Assembly (NCBI GenBank): GCA_030220185.1
Contig: JASPKZ010010239.1
Coordinates: 342,001-406,000 of the forward strand
DNA from: Diploptera punctata
Taxonomy: Eukaryota; Arthropoda; Insecta; Blattodea; Blaberidae
Direction: 5' to 3'
DNA length: 64,000 nt
Positions 1 through 9,889 of the stretch are shown here, piece by piece. Under the pieces are notes generated by a model. That model ran no database searches and was not told the origin of the DNA. It was given only the letters and a program-made list of their open reading frames with translations. A program made the translations under genes and the position numbers. Position 1 is the stretch's first letter. Every line of letters starts with the position of its first letter.

Positions 1-300
1 CATTTAATTATCTATGAAAATAATATTAAGGTTAACAAATATTTTCTTTTGTTTTGTTTTAAATATTGTACAAACGTAAAATTAGTTTTCTATATCTCAT
101 TACTTTTCTATGTTTTTTATAAACGTTAGACGGGGACAATTTAATATGTCTTGCTTGTATATATTGTATTATTAGTTTTAGTCTTAATTTTAACTAACAT
201 TAACTGGTTGCATTATAGGTCGTAATATAATAGATATATTTTTCATCAAATTTTTATTTTGTATTTAATATTAGAATTAATTGAGATTGTTATATTCTGA

Positions 301-385
301 TGTAATATATGTTTGTCCTGGTGAGTGGAACAGAAGGCCACATGGCCTTAACTCCACCAGGCTAAATAAATCTAATCTAATCTAT
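301..385 (+). mobile_element. 3' end of a non-LTR retrotransposon
   Basis: The block around GAAGGCCACATGGCCTTAAC, then CTCCACCAGGCTAAATAAA and a (TCTAA)n tail, matches the reverse complement of 41030-41110. Behind the second copy lies a recognisable reverse transcriptase C-terminus, so this is read as the 3' UTR and tail of the same LINE family. No coding sequence is left upstream here. Confidence 0.5.
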
Positions 386-836
386 ATTTGCATCAAATTA
401 CATACTAATTTACAATAATACTTAGAGTTTTATATGATTTTGTTTTCTTTGCGGTCCGGAATATATAAATAACTGGCAGAATGAATTATTGTTTCGCCAA
501 TTTAAGGTTAAGATACCGGATTAAAAAAAAAACAATTAAATAAGACTGTGATGGTTTTGTTAGAATTGACACGAACTACCTCGTATCAGCAAATCTTAAA
601 TAGTAAAATTGACATTACTTCAATAACTGAAAAAAATATGGACTCCTGTTTAAATGGACTACATAAACATAATAATATCCAAGAATACAGAATTGAAAGA
701 ATACAAAATACTAAGAAATTTTATTTTTAATAGAGTATTTAAATTCAAAATATTCGACACGCGAAACAAAAACCAGATTGTATAAAACCCTAGCTAACAC
801 CCGGCGTGGGCTGCTGTGCCGAAAAAAATATTACAA
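386..836. other. AT-rich stretch without recognised feature
   Basis: A short open frame (548-730) has no recognisable motif and A-rich, simple composition; taken as chance. A fragment near 800-830 resembles the GC-rich part of the tandem array that follows. Confidence 0.4.
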
Positions 837-837
837 T

Positions 838-1574
838 TAATGTGTTCCTAAGTTTAATTGAATAAGTGAAAGGAAAAAATAATTATAAATTTATATCGTA
901 ATTATTTCTGGATACCCCGTGCTGATTAACTGACGATCCCGGGAATCTACTTATCCCTATCTTCTTGCCATAACTGAGATGAAAGACAAAAATTAACGTG
1001 TTTTTATGTTTAGTTGAACACGTAGAAGGAAAAAATTATAACGTAATTATTTTTAGATACCCCGAGCAGATTACCCGGCGTTACCGGGGATATTCTTGGC
1101 ATAAAAGAGCTGAAAGACGAAAATTAATATGTTTTTTATGTTTACTTGAATAAGTATAGGGCAAAATTTATATCGTAATTATTTTTCGATACCCCGTGCT
1201 GTTTACCTGGCATTGCCCGGGAATCTTCATCCCGATCATCTTGGCATAAATGAGCTGAAAGACAAAAAATAAAGTGTTTTATGTTTAGTTGCATAGGTAG
1301 GGGTACAATTTATTTCGTCATTATTTTAAGATACCTCAAGCTGATTACAGAATGTTGTCCGGGAATCTACTTATTCCAATCTGCCTGGTATAATTAAGCT
1401 GAAAGACGAAAATTAACGTGTTTTTATGTTTAGTTGAATAAGTAAGAGGAAAAATATATATCGTAATTATTTTCAGATATCCCGTGCTGATTAACCGGCA
1501 TTGCCCGAGAATCTATTCGTACTTTCCCGATCTTCTTGGCATAATGAGCTGAAAGGTGAAAATTAATGTGTTTT
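838..1574. repeat. Tandem array, five units of about 140 bp
   Basis: The anchor GATACCCCGTGCTGATT recurs with variation at 911, 1056, 1188, 1330 and 1476, giving periods of about 145, 132, 142 and 146 bp. Each unit runs through ATATCGTAATTATTTT, the anchor, a GC-rich patch around GGCATTGCCCGGGAATC, then CTTGGCATAA, GAGCTGAAAGAC and AAAATTAA.GTGTTTTTATG. Copies differ by point changes and small indels, so the array is old. It may be a small satellite or an internal repeat of an unidentified element. Confidence 0.85.
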
Positions 1575-1699
1575 CACTGCGGTTCGACACATTGAAATAC
1601 TTGAAATGATAAATTGGTTCTTCGTCATTTTTAAGAATTAAAATAATTATCTCTCTTTACCTCAGTTTTACCTCTTTCCCTCACGCCACAAAATTTTAC

Positions 1700-2033
1700 A
1701 GGTCACGACCTGACTGGAGAGGATTTAAAACTCTGGATCTCATTGTTTTTTTTTTGACCACACAAGGATATGGAAAGTCTCGTCGCGTCGGATGAGTGAT
1801 CAACTCAGTTCGAACATTTAAGATAATACACACCATTCATTCTTACATTCATTACTAATCCTGGTGAATATTATTTGTATTGTTATGATGGCCAGATGAT
1901 GTTCGAGGATCATAACGTTTCCTGACATTTGTCTTACAAGTCAGGAAAAACTAAGAAAACCTTCACGCAGGAAACTAGTCTCGAGGGATCGAACCCGGAC
2001 CAACGATGTTACACCGAAACCACAATGGTGGAT
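1700..2033 (-). mobile_element. SINE family A, tail type 2 (decayed)
   Basis: Read on the minus strand: a tRNA-like head (CCACNNTTGTGGTTTCGG; box-B-like GGTTCGATCC), the family body with CTGACTTGTAAGACAAATGTCAGG, then a tail ending near GAGATCCAGAGTTTTAAATCC. Other family copies (6437, 45472) carry a different 3' part. Related copies with this tail are at 7888, 15575 and 62200. Confidence 0.7.
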
Positions 2034-3228
2034 AAAATAATTAAAAATAAAAACAGTTTTACTAGCATTACTATTATTTTACTTTATTTCTTATCTTAAA
2101 CAAGTATTTTAACTTTTCTTTGTGGATCAAAATATTTTAATACACGCATTAACTTTTGGTGTTTTGAAATGTTCAAAGTGTATTCAAACCTTCTTCGCTA
2201 AATTTCAGATATTTTTCAGGGCGTTGACAATTTTTGTGTGATGTAATGAACTCATTGATCTACGGCGCATTATTACAGTGTAATTTTATGTTGATATACC
2301 AGATATGTTTTTGGGCAGTCATTACCAGGTCAAATATAGTTCCTCCTCTCACAACAACACCTAAATTCCAGGGAAGTCTTAAATCTAAGACAGATCACAA
2401 TTATTTAACTATTTATCTCATAGACCGATAATTTTGCCTCTTCCTGTTCGTGATGAGTGATATCTCTGGAAATTAAGTTCGTTGACAAGGATATCGATTC
2501 AACAATGTACGATCGATATGGTACAGCAAGAAACGCCAAAAGAAAACAACTTAAAAAATTACAACAAAAAAAAGTTAGTTCTGTTGCTCTAAACAATATA
2601 TTAAATGTTGTAAAATGAATCTGTATTACTGTTAATAGTTATTTCTCATACAATCATCTGTTATTGATTTTTCCCAAATCCAATGAAATTTAACAGTAAA
2701 GATATGCTATTTATAACTATATAGCCGGCTTATAAATCGCCTTGAAGTAAGATCGAAATTACATAAACTCACATTTGGTAAATATTAAACATTATAATTA
2801 TTTTTAGCTTCTCTCCAAATCCAACGCGAGGTTGAGTTTTTTATTAGACAAAATACAACCTCTTGTTAGATTATTGTTGATAAAACAGCCTCAAATATGG
2901 AGCATATCGGATCAATCAAAATTATATACGGAAGGCAAATTTAAGTTTCTTTGAAAATAGAAATACAAATAGGTAATAATTGTATTTATTCATTTCACTC
3001 TACTTCATAATGTCTACATCTCAGATGTATTTAATGTCTGGCATATATCAACATCAAATTAGTTTTAATAAGATATCGGGGACTATAGTTTTCTTAAAAC
3101 TCTCAACTTTCCTGCACAACTTGTGAACGTTTGACATTAGATTTCGTATCCAGACTATATGAGATGCTGAGTCTAAATCATGACGTAGCGAGCATGTAAC
3201 AAATTTCAAATATCTATGTAAAATATAT
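2034..3228. other. AT-rich stretch, no firm feature
   Basis: No repeat family or protein motif was recognised. A 37-codon open frame at 2505-2618 (+) encodes a very lysine-rich peptide (see findings); otherwise only short chance ORFs. Confidence 0.4.
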
Positions 3229-3322
3229 AATGAGGCGTTGCGGATATTAAGGGCGAACTCAACTTATTTAAACTAGTGGTTTTCCGAGGTAATTCGCTCC
3301 TAATATCTGTAACGCCTCATAT
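3229..3322. repeat. Short fold-back repeat
   Basis: The left arm ATGAGGCGTTGCGGATATTA (from 3229) and right arm (3291-3322; TAATATCTGTAACGCCTCAT) are inverted copies of about 30 nt with a few mismatches, separated by about 35 nt. It could be a tiny MITE-like element or part of a larger repeat; no target-site duplication was established. Confidence 0.6.
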
Positions 3323-3362
3323 GTTCTATTGGTAAAACCAACTGTTATAATTTTAAAATTCA

Positions 3363-3423
3363 ATTGGTGTTTTTATTATTAATTTAACACTTCTCACTGA
3401 AGGATAAATTATATTTGAAGAGA
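3363..3423 (+). repeat. 61-bp direct repeat, copy 1
   Basis: ATTGGTGTTTTTATTATTAA followed by TTTAACACTTCTCACTGAAGG recurs at 3795-3855 with about four differences. Part of it also appears inverted at 3916-3945 (CTTCAAATATAATTTAAA), linking it to the tRNA-like sequences between the copies. Confidence 0.7.
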
Positions 3424-3561
3424 AAAATTTTCTTAAGACTTAAAGAAGCTTCTCTATTTATAAATTTGAAGGTTATTAGTTTAATTTAACTTAAAATCTT
3501 TTAAGAATGATTAAGTTAATTAAACGTTTAATAAATGTTGATAATAAGCGTTCTTAGAATT

Positions 3562-3633
3562 CCTAGACCGATACTCGAACCCGGGAACTTTGGCTTTCTG
3601 GGCCAAATGCTCTACCAACTGAGCTACCGAGGC
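3562..3633 (-). pseudogene. tRNA-like sequence (tRNA-derived repeat)
   Basis: The minus strand starts GCCTCGGTAGCTCAGTTGG and keeps a D arm (GCTC/GAGC), a six-pair anticodon stem (TTTGGC/GCCAAA) around CCAGAAA, and a T arm with GGGTTCGAGT. One nucleotide too many lies between the D and anticodon stems, and the acceptor stem has a mismatch. That favours a tRNA-derived repeat over a working tRNA gene. A sister copy lies at 3852-3913 on the other strand. Confidence 0.55.
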
Positions 3634-3794
3634 GAGTTGCGATCGACACGCAATTTTTTCTATTTATACGTTGTAATTCCCTCGCGCCAAATGCTTTGAA
3701 ACCGTTGCTTCTATATTTTGCATATGGCGGCTTCTTAGTTAAGAAAACATTAATTTGGAATTTAACACTACTTTATAAAGCCAGTAGGGCTTCT

Positions 3795-3855
3795 ATTGAT
3801 GTTTTTATTATTAATTTAACACTTCTCACCGAAGGATTAATTATATTTGAAGAGC
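3795..3855 (+). repeat. 61-bp direct repeat, copy 2
   Basis: Copy of 3363-3423, here running straight into the plus-strand tRNA-like sequence at 3852. Confidence 0.7.
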
Positions 3856-3913
3856 TAGGTAGAGCATTTGGCCCGGAAAGCCAAAGTTCTCGGGTTCGAG
3901 TCTCGGTCTAGGC
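3852..3913 (+). pseudogene. 5'-truncated tRNA-like repeat
   Basis: GTAGAGCATTTGGCCCGGAA, then AGCCAAAGTTCTCGGGTTCG and a GTCTAGGC end, match the minus-strand copy at 3562-3633. The acceptor strand and most of the D arm are replaced by the 61-bp repeat. Confidence 0.55.
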
Positions 3914-3995
3914 GAAAATTTTTATCTTCAAATATAATTTAAAATTCAAATTAGAACACCGTTGAAGTTAAAATTATGTTAAAATTTTAAAATTC

Positions 3996-4208
3996 GTACC
4001 TGATAAAACAGTCGTCCTCAACTATGCTAACTTCTGTTATAAAACGTCGCAACTCAATTCAAATCTAGGCATTTCAAAAAGCATGCTTCATCTTCAGGAT
4101 TTCTCACAGAACCCTGAAATATCTTTGAAATATCTAGATTTTAATAGTGTGACGACGTTTTATAACAGAAGTTAATATAGTTCAGGGCAACTGTTTTTTC
4201 AGGTATGA
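3996..4208. repeat. Fold-back repeat, Penelope-like terminal repeat type
   Basis: Two inverted arms of about 75 nt flank a short loop. The left arm holds TACCTGATAAAACAGTCGTC and CTTCTGTTATAAAACGTCG; the right arm holds CGACGTTTTATAACAGAAG and GTTCAGGGCAACTGTTTTTT. The unpaired middle has GCTTCATCTTCAGG (minus strand CCTGAAGATGAAGC). A single-arm relative interrupts a SINE at 13497-13769. The layout resembles the inverted ends of the GIY-YIG element at 8793-9722, so a Penelope-like origin is inferred. Confidence 0.6.
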
Positions 4209-4261
4209 ATTTTAACATTTTAATACAATAGTTATAAATGCAAACTTTTAAATTCAGAATA

Positions 4262-4750
4262 ATTTCAACAGTTAAGTTTATTTTTCAAGTTTACTGTTAA
4301 ATCAATAGCGGCGCTTCGAATTGTTTTCAAGCTATTGCCTCCCAAACTGCTTTCCTCCTCTTTTCTCTGCTTTTTGATACTATTTTCCAATTCCGGATGT
4401 GGAGTAGCATCCATTCCAACCATATCTTCCCATCGGTTTCTAGGTCTTCCAACTTCTCTCTTCCTCAAAGTGTCCATCCAGTACTTTGATTTGTATTCTT
4501 CGATCTTCCATTCTGATCAGATGTCCAGCATACCATTATCTCTTGATATGTATGTAGTTTGACAGCGCCACATCATCCTACAATGTATATAATTCAAGAT
4601 TGTATTTGATTCTCCACATTCTGTTAAAACATGATGGAAAGAACATTTTTCTTAATTTTTTTCTCTCAAAATAAATCAACCATCTCTCTTTCCTTTTGTA
4701 AAAAGGTCCACGTATCACTTCCATATATAATAATTAGGGAAAGGATTTTG
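4262..4750 (-). pseudogene. Reverse transcriptase C-terminus, decayed LINE
   Basis: Minus-strand frames give, in order, IIIYGSDTWTFLQKEREMVD, a decayed middle, AGHLIRMEDRRIQIKVLDG and, after a frameshift, LRKREVGRPRNRWEDMV. This is the usual order at the end of RTE-like non-LTR reverse transcriptases: YG.ETW block, W.GH..RM block, GRPR.RW block. At least two frameshifts separate the pieces and the catalytic palm is absent, so this is a 5'-truncated, dead insertion. It is not the same family as the copies at 17, 25 or 33 kb, judging by the different C-terminal wording. Confidence 0.7.
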
Positions 4751-5229
4751 AGGTGCGGCACCTTTCCAAAAATATAGCTATTTTCATACCAATAGTTCAA
4801 TATATGTATTTGGGGGGAAGAAATCAAGCGAAACTTTGTTGCACATTTTTGCACTTTTCGTGAGATACTTTAACTACATTTCGCCCATTTTTCCCTCCTT
4901 TTTTTTATGATTCAGGACCTATTCCTCCACTCATCTCTTCGTTTTTAAAAGACTGAACAGAAAAATGTAAATTTTTCTTCTTGAACAGCTTCTTTAAATC
5001 TCAATCAGAAGTCAACACTATTAAATAAATATCAAAATATAATTTATGTAATTTATACCCCAGAAACAATGGCCAATCTGCAGCTGTGAAGTAAAATTTA
5101 AATTTCAAATTTGTTGCTGCAAGCTTAAAATAAGTTCAGTTAGTACTGGCAATAATTTAACAGTTTTCTATCTACCGACTTGTTGTTGGATGTGTTTTAT
5201 TAGTCTGAACCACAACGTATTTTTATTAG

Positions 5230-5435
5230 TATTACAACTGGGTTTTCACAACAATAATATGGCGAATGTTAAGAAGAATAAATTGTATGCATTTATATTT
5301 GGTTCGTCTTCCGAGCTTATAGGCCGTGGTCCGGTTGTCTTCATACTCGACGTTTCGTCTACTGCTGCGGTAGACCTCATCAGGTGATACTGCGTGCTCT
5401 CTGTGAACTCCTCAACAGTCGGCTGCAACTATAAA
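5230..5435 (-). repeat. Penelope-like terminal repeat with hammerhead-like core
   Basis: On the minus strand CTGATGA (5378-5384) is followed by GGTCTAC, a loop, GTAGAC and GAAAC (5352-5356). CTGATGA and GAAA are the conserved boxes of hammerhead ribozymes, here around a six-pair stem II (GTCTAC/GTAGAC) with one extra G beside it. Hammerhead motifs are established in terminal repeats of Penelope-like retroelements. Downstream text (GGACCACGGCCTATAAGC) resembles that at 51.7 kb. The cleavage triplet and stems I and III were not identified, so activity is unproven. Confidence 0.5.
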
Positions 5436-5648
5436 TTGTATGCACTTTCAGAATAATTTAAAACGCAATTTATCGAAACTGATGGCATCAATCTTCGATG
5501 TTCCGTCTGCAAAGTAAATATTACAATAAACTAAAGAACTATGAATTACCTCTTATGAATTCTACAAAGAAAAAAGTATAGTGCAAAATTATATGCGTAA
5601 TACAGAAACAGAGTTCGTATAACTGGTTTAAATCTTAATTCAATTGTT

Positions 5649-5895
5649 TCAGTAGCACCTTTTTTGCACATTTTTGTATGTATTTTCAGAACCTTTTTCA
5701 CTCCTTTTAGACAAAAGTTTACACCTTAAAATACTCTCCCTAGTAATAATGCTGCAAATCATTACGTTGTAAAGTGTTATTCGGGTCCCCCAACTGACAC
5801 TTCGATTTCTGCTCGAATATATTTCATTAGAAGCCTGAATTCTACTTTTTATTTCTTCCATTTCTTCATCCCTATCTGTGAGGATTGTATCTAAA
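5649..5895 (-). pseudogene. Reverse transcriptase fragment (thumb region)
   Basis: Minus-strand frame DRDEEMEEIKSRIQASNEIY, then SVSWGTRITLYNVMICSI, matches the stretch of RTE-like reverse transcriptases between the palm and the YG.ETW block (usually EI..RI..AN..Y, then ...K..LY....). Nothing upstream or downstream of the element is preserved, so it is an isolated internal fragment. Confidence 0.5.
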
Positions 5896-6436
5896 TATTT
5901 ACATTATATTTTTAAATACATACATTAAAAATATAAAATCTTAAATCAAAGAAAAAAGTAAGAATAAATGTAATTTCTTTCTTTAAAATTTGATGAGAAT
6001 TCAGTTGATTTTGTAAGAATTATTCTAGTTTGTTAATAAATAATACATTCTGTAATTCTGATACTTTAATTACACCTACGCATTTTAGTCATATAATGTG
6101 TGACTTGCACGCTATAAAATAAATTTAGAATCAGTTTTCCAGCACATTTGCCGACGTTTCTGTACAGAAAGAAAATAACTCTGATTTAAGAACTGTTCTG
6201 AAATTGTAAAATAATGGAAATATTGTTAAGACAGTATGACTGAATGCCTTAATTAACACTAATAATGTATTTCTTGTAAAAGGAGTTCCACATGTCACAA
6301 AATGTGTATGAAATTGAGAAAGATACTTTTGAAAAAAATATCACTTTTTATATAAGTTTAAAAATCGATCTTCTAAATTTATTAACTCCATTAACAGATG
6401 TCTCCAAGAATTCATGATTAATATCATACTTTTAGT
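5896..6436. other. AT-rich stretch, nothing recognised
   Basis: No repeat family, RNA gene or coding motif seen. Confidence 0.4.
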
Positions 6437-6757
6437 CCACCGCTGTGGTCTCGAGGCAGCGTGCTGCCTTTTGATACAGCCGGCCCGGGTTCGATTTCCG
6501 GTCGTGATAGGCTCCTGGGTGAGATTTTTTTTCGGGGTGTTTCCTTACCTGTAAGACAAATGTCAGGAAGCTTGGGCCCAAAGGTCCCCGACAATCATCC
6601 GGCCATTATCATCATCCTTATCATTATCATCATCATTCACCGGTGTGGAAAGAACGGGAAGCTACCACACCTGTAATACCCTAGCATAGCATGAAAATGC
6701 TACGATTGCAGTGAAATACCTGCCATAGGGCAGAATTACTATGGATGCATCATACGT
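6437..6757 (+). mobile_element. SINE family A, tail type 1, near full length
   Basis: Starts CACCGCTGTGGTCTCGAGG with a box-B-like GGTTCGATTTCC, then body CCTGTAAGACAAATGTCAGG, a (CAT/CCT)n stretch, CACCGGTGTGGAAAGAACGG and the end ACTATGGATG. Copies at 42160, 45472 and 56768 share the same layout. The 3' end can form two hairpins (AGCATGAAAATGCT; CTGCCATAGGGCAG). Confidence 0.85.
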
Positions 6758-6962
6758 TTCATATAAGCGCTTGTTTAATACTTATCATTTTACTGTATAC
6801 TTTATATTTTTTGATGGGTGTTTTGAAATTATTCTTAAAATATAAATTTGAACATATACAATTTTACTACAATTTTTTAAATCAATATTTAAAATAAGAA
6901 TGACGCTCAAATTATGATTTAGTAGGTAAATAAAAATAAGGGTAAACGTATAGTGATCCCAC

Positions 6963-7150
6963 TGTAGGCATTAGGAGGCTGTTGGGATAGTGGGAGTGCG
7001 CGATGACCGCCTTTAACCTCAGAATAAGCGTATGATACTCATTTTAGTTAGAGGCCTACTCGACCCCAGGATCATGGTGCCGCCAGATTGTTTAGGACAG
7101 TTTAAAAATCCTGAGCCTACCGGAACTAGAATGTTCCAATCTGTATTGTA
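6963..7150 (+). repeat. Repeat family H (SINE-like)
   Basis: GACCGCCTTTAACCTCAGAA, then ATACTCATTTTAGTTAGAGG, CGACCCCAGGATCATGGTGC and CGCCAGATTG parallel 40797-40990, 49613-49870 and 50990-51205. The head looks tRNA-derived but is too decayed for a clear A/B box pair. Confidence 0.5.
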
Positions 7151-7289
7151 TTGCTTTACAAACTAAGCTAGAGTGCCCCAAGTAACTATTAAGTATAACA
7201 CATTTTATCATATACCACTAGGATCCTACAAAGTCTTGAATTTGCGTCACTTAGCTGCAGTTTCATGGAGTGAGCTCTTTCCCTTCTTG

Positions 7290-7665
7290 TTTTCTTCTTC
7301 TTCTTGTAAGCCCATGTTTTCCCCTAACAGAGATTTAGGCGCTCTCCCCCTACAGGGAAGAATTTGAACCATACTAATTTAGTTACACTTGTTTTCGTAT
7401 AGATGTCATTTGAGTGGTCCGTGGTCAGCGTTCCGCCTCATACTGACATCTAGGAAACCAAGGTAGTACTAGGACGAGAAAATTCGGTAAATTTTGCTTA
7501 GATGCCTTTTCATTCAGACTCGGGGCCCACGGCTTAAAATCCCTCCCGGAGGACTTGCTCCTTGGATTTTTCCATCCTAAAAAAATCCATCGACCCCGCC
7601 GGGTTTGAACCTGCGACCCTCGGGAGCAGATGTAAGGAGCATAACCACTAGTCCACAGCTCTTTC
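7290..7665 (-). mobile_element. SINE family C
   Basis: On the minus strand: tRNA-like head CTAGTGGTTATGCTCC with GGTTCAAACCCGG, then GGATTTTTTTAGGATGGAAA, CAAGTCCTCCGGGAGGG, GAATTTTCTCGTCC, TGAGGCGGAACGCTGACCAC and a (GAA)n end. Closely matches 34398-34803 and 56340-56745; this copy lacks the short AGTCTGAAGATTTTCAGGCT segment they keep. Confidence 0.85.
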
Positions 7666-7887
7666 CCACGGGTTGAAAACGAACCAAATAATGTTCTTTG
7701 CGTCAGAGAAGAGACTACGAGAACACAGTCAAGATTATTATTAAAAAACATCAAATTTTTGTTTATAAATATGAAGATGTTTTAATTTAAACTTCATCTT
7801 CTACAATGTCTAGCGTTATACATTAAATATTACGAAATTATTTATTTAATATTATTTCTCCTTCTTTATTTCAGTTTAACTTCTCAC

Positions 7888-8226
7888 ATTATGGGCACTT
7901 TTTGCATGCCAGCCATCTGGGCCTTAAAGTGACGTTACTTGTCTGGAGTGGGATTTTAAACTCCGGATCACACATATTTGTTTGACCACACAAGGGTGTG
8001 GGGACCCTCCCCGAATTAGTGATCAGCTCAATTTCAGGCCTCCTCCTAGACAACACAACATGAAGACGAAATACACCTTTCACACATACACACACACACA
8101 CACACACATTCATACTAAACATGATATGTGATAATGATGATGGTCAGATGGTGTTCGAAAGCGGATAGAACCCGGGACTTCTGTGTATTAGGTAGCGGCA
8201 CTACCCCAAGATCACAGCGGTGGCTA
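7888..8226 (-). mobile_element. SINE family A, tail type 2, central deletion
   Basis: Minus strand: CCACCGCTGTGATCTTGGGG head and a box-B-like sequence joined directly to the tail-2 module (ATCCGGAGTTTAAAATCCC). The usual body with CCTGTAAGACAAATGTCAGG is missing. A (CA)n run at 8085-8108 lies inside. Confidence 0.75.
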
Positions 8227-8354
8227 TTTAATCACTACATACTGTAAACAGATGTAACAAGATATAATTGAAACGTCTATTTATTTCCGTAGAGAATAAT
8301 CCCAGTTCATGTTAATTGAGTACAGATTATCTTAAAACGCTAAAAAAAAGTGTT

Positions 8355-8570
8355 CTAAGTCTCCCTCAGCAGACTAGTTGTTACCAGGCTCGTAGTTTTC
8401 AGGATTGAGAGTTCAATCACGGTCGGTATGAATGAACTTTCAAAAACTGTTAAATCCTGATATTGCCTTAATTCGGAAGGGACATATAGTCGTCTGTTCC
8501 ATAACAGATTTACAGCACATAGGTGAACATGAAGCCCGAAAAAAAGAGAGCTCTCACAATATATCTGTCA
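8355..8570 (+). repeat. Possible tRNA-derived SINE
   Basis: GACTAGTTGTTACCAGGCTCG and GAGTTCAATCACGG are spaced like A and B boxes of a tRNA promoter, followed by CATAACAGATTTACAGCAC and GTGAACATGAAGCCCG. Only one copy seen here, so the family assignment is open. Confidence 0.4.
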
Positions 8571-8792
8571 CTTGATGACCTGATTTAAATTTCGACGCTA
8601 ATAATTACTAATAACGTGACTTAAATAGCGACAGTACTACCTACTTACTGTTTAAAAGTACATTTGAATAAAGCTTTCTTATTCGGAGGATGAAATATTT
8701 CCAAGAAATTCATGAAATCTATTGGGCCTGAAATAAATAGACATATTTTTCTTCAAGTAGTTTCAATATGCAACTCTATGTGATGAAAGTTA

Positions 8793-9722
8793 AAAATTAA
8801 ATTGTACCTGTTGATAGGTGCCGTCGTCCTTAACTTTGTTAATATATTGTATATAAAATTAACTGGAGCGCTTTCGGAAGTTACCTTCCATCTTTTGCAG
8901 GTTGAGCAAAACAAATTACAACAAAGAACTACAATATCTTAAAAACATGGCGAAAAGCAACGGATTCAACAAACAAATCATTGATAAGCTTATAAAGAAA
9001 CAAAAAAGAAAAAAATGACGCAAACAATATAACAAAACTTGAAAAAGAATCTAACAATAACAAAACATGGGTAACATTAACTTACACAGGAAATGAAACC
9101 ACAAAACTAGCCACAACTTTGAAAAAGGTAAATAAAAACATTAACATAGCTTATAAAATAGGAAACAAATTAAACAACATAATATACAATGGCATAAAAG
9201 AACACAACAAATTCAACAAGGGACTCTTCAAACTAACATGTAAAGATTGTAATAAATTTTATATTGGCAGGAGCAAGCAGAAATTTCAATACAAGATATA
9301 AAGAACACCTAAAATATTTCATACGCGCGGGTGATAAATCAAGCTATGCTAAACATCTCATTAACGTAGGTCATCGAATGAACACAATTGAAAACACTCT
9401 CACGATAATCCACCGAGAAAACACTCCAGCTAGGATAAATATATTTGAAGACCTTGAAATTATAAAGGAAACAAACGACACCTCACTTCTCAATGAGAAC
9501 GCACCCCAGTCAAACCCATTAACGAGATCGTCAAAAACAAGTTAGTTGCTGCTACAAACAGTTGGAGTATACATCACCGTACACAACAACAACAACAACA
9601 AGTAGAGGAAACTCAACCTGTAGAAGATGGAAGGTAACTTCCGAAAGCGCTCCAGTTAATTTTATATACAATATATTAACAAAGTTGAGGACGACGGCAC
9701 CTACCAACAGGTACAATTTTAT
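8793..9722 (+). mobile_element. Penelope-like element, 5'-truncated, with inverted terminal repeats
   Basis: The ends are inverted copies of about 100 nt: 8793-8896 and 9625-9722, sharing GCCGTCGTCCT.AACTTTGTT, TAAAATTAACTGGAGCGC and TTTCGGAAGTTACCTTCCATC on opposite strands. Between them lies the end of a Penelope-type reverse transcriptase joined to a GIY-YIG endonuclease domain. Penelope-like elements are known for terminal repeats in direct or inverted orientation and for 5' truncation, which fits. The arms are about 95% alike, so this is one of the younger elements here. Confidence 0.8.
8912..9545 (+). pseudogene. Penelope-like RT C-terminus plus GIY-YIG endonuclease, frameshifted
   Basis: In order: LKNMAKSNGFNKQIIDKLIK (RT thumb end), a stop near 9018, WVTLTYTGNETTKLATTLKK, then KGLFKLTCKDCNKFYIG, where the GIY motif reads GLF and the YIG motif is kept. 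A frameshift near 9265-9300 moves to NFNTRYKEHLK (conserved Arg of the nuclease), YAKHLINVGH and INIFEDLEIIKE (probable acidic catalytic region). The T-C..C spacing before YIG is typical of Penelope nucleases. With a stop and a frameshift it cannot encode a working protein. The RT palm is absent because the inverted repeat replaces it. Confidence 0.8.
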
Positions 9723-9751
9723 GTCTTCACCTCAACGGAATTTGATATGAA

Positions 9752-9754
9752 TGC

Positions 9755-9840
<86 letters not shown>
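9752..9840. repeat. (CT)n(TA)n microsatellite
   Basis: About 46 nt of CT followed by about 40 nt of TA dinucleotides. Confidence 0.98.
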
Positions 9841-9889
9841 AATAACATTCCTTTTTATGAATTCTTAAGTAATCAATTATTCTATAAAT

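Noticed and set aside
838..1574. CRISPR-like array because of regular spacing
   Set aside because: The whole unit is repeated, including the would-be spacers; it is an ordinary tandem repeat in a eukaryotic genome.
7425..7754. 109-codon minus-strand frame
   Set aside because: It reads through SINE family C and recurs in shifted form at 34727 and 56562; no codon constraint is expected.
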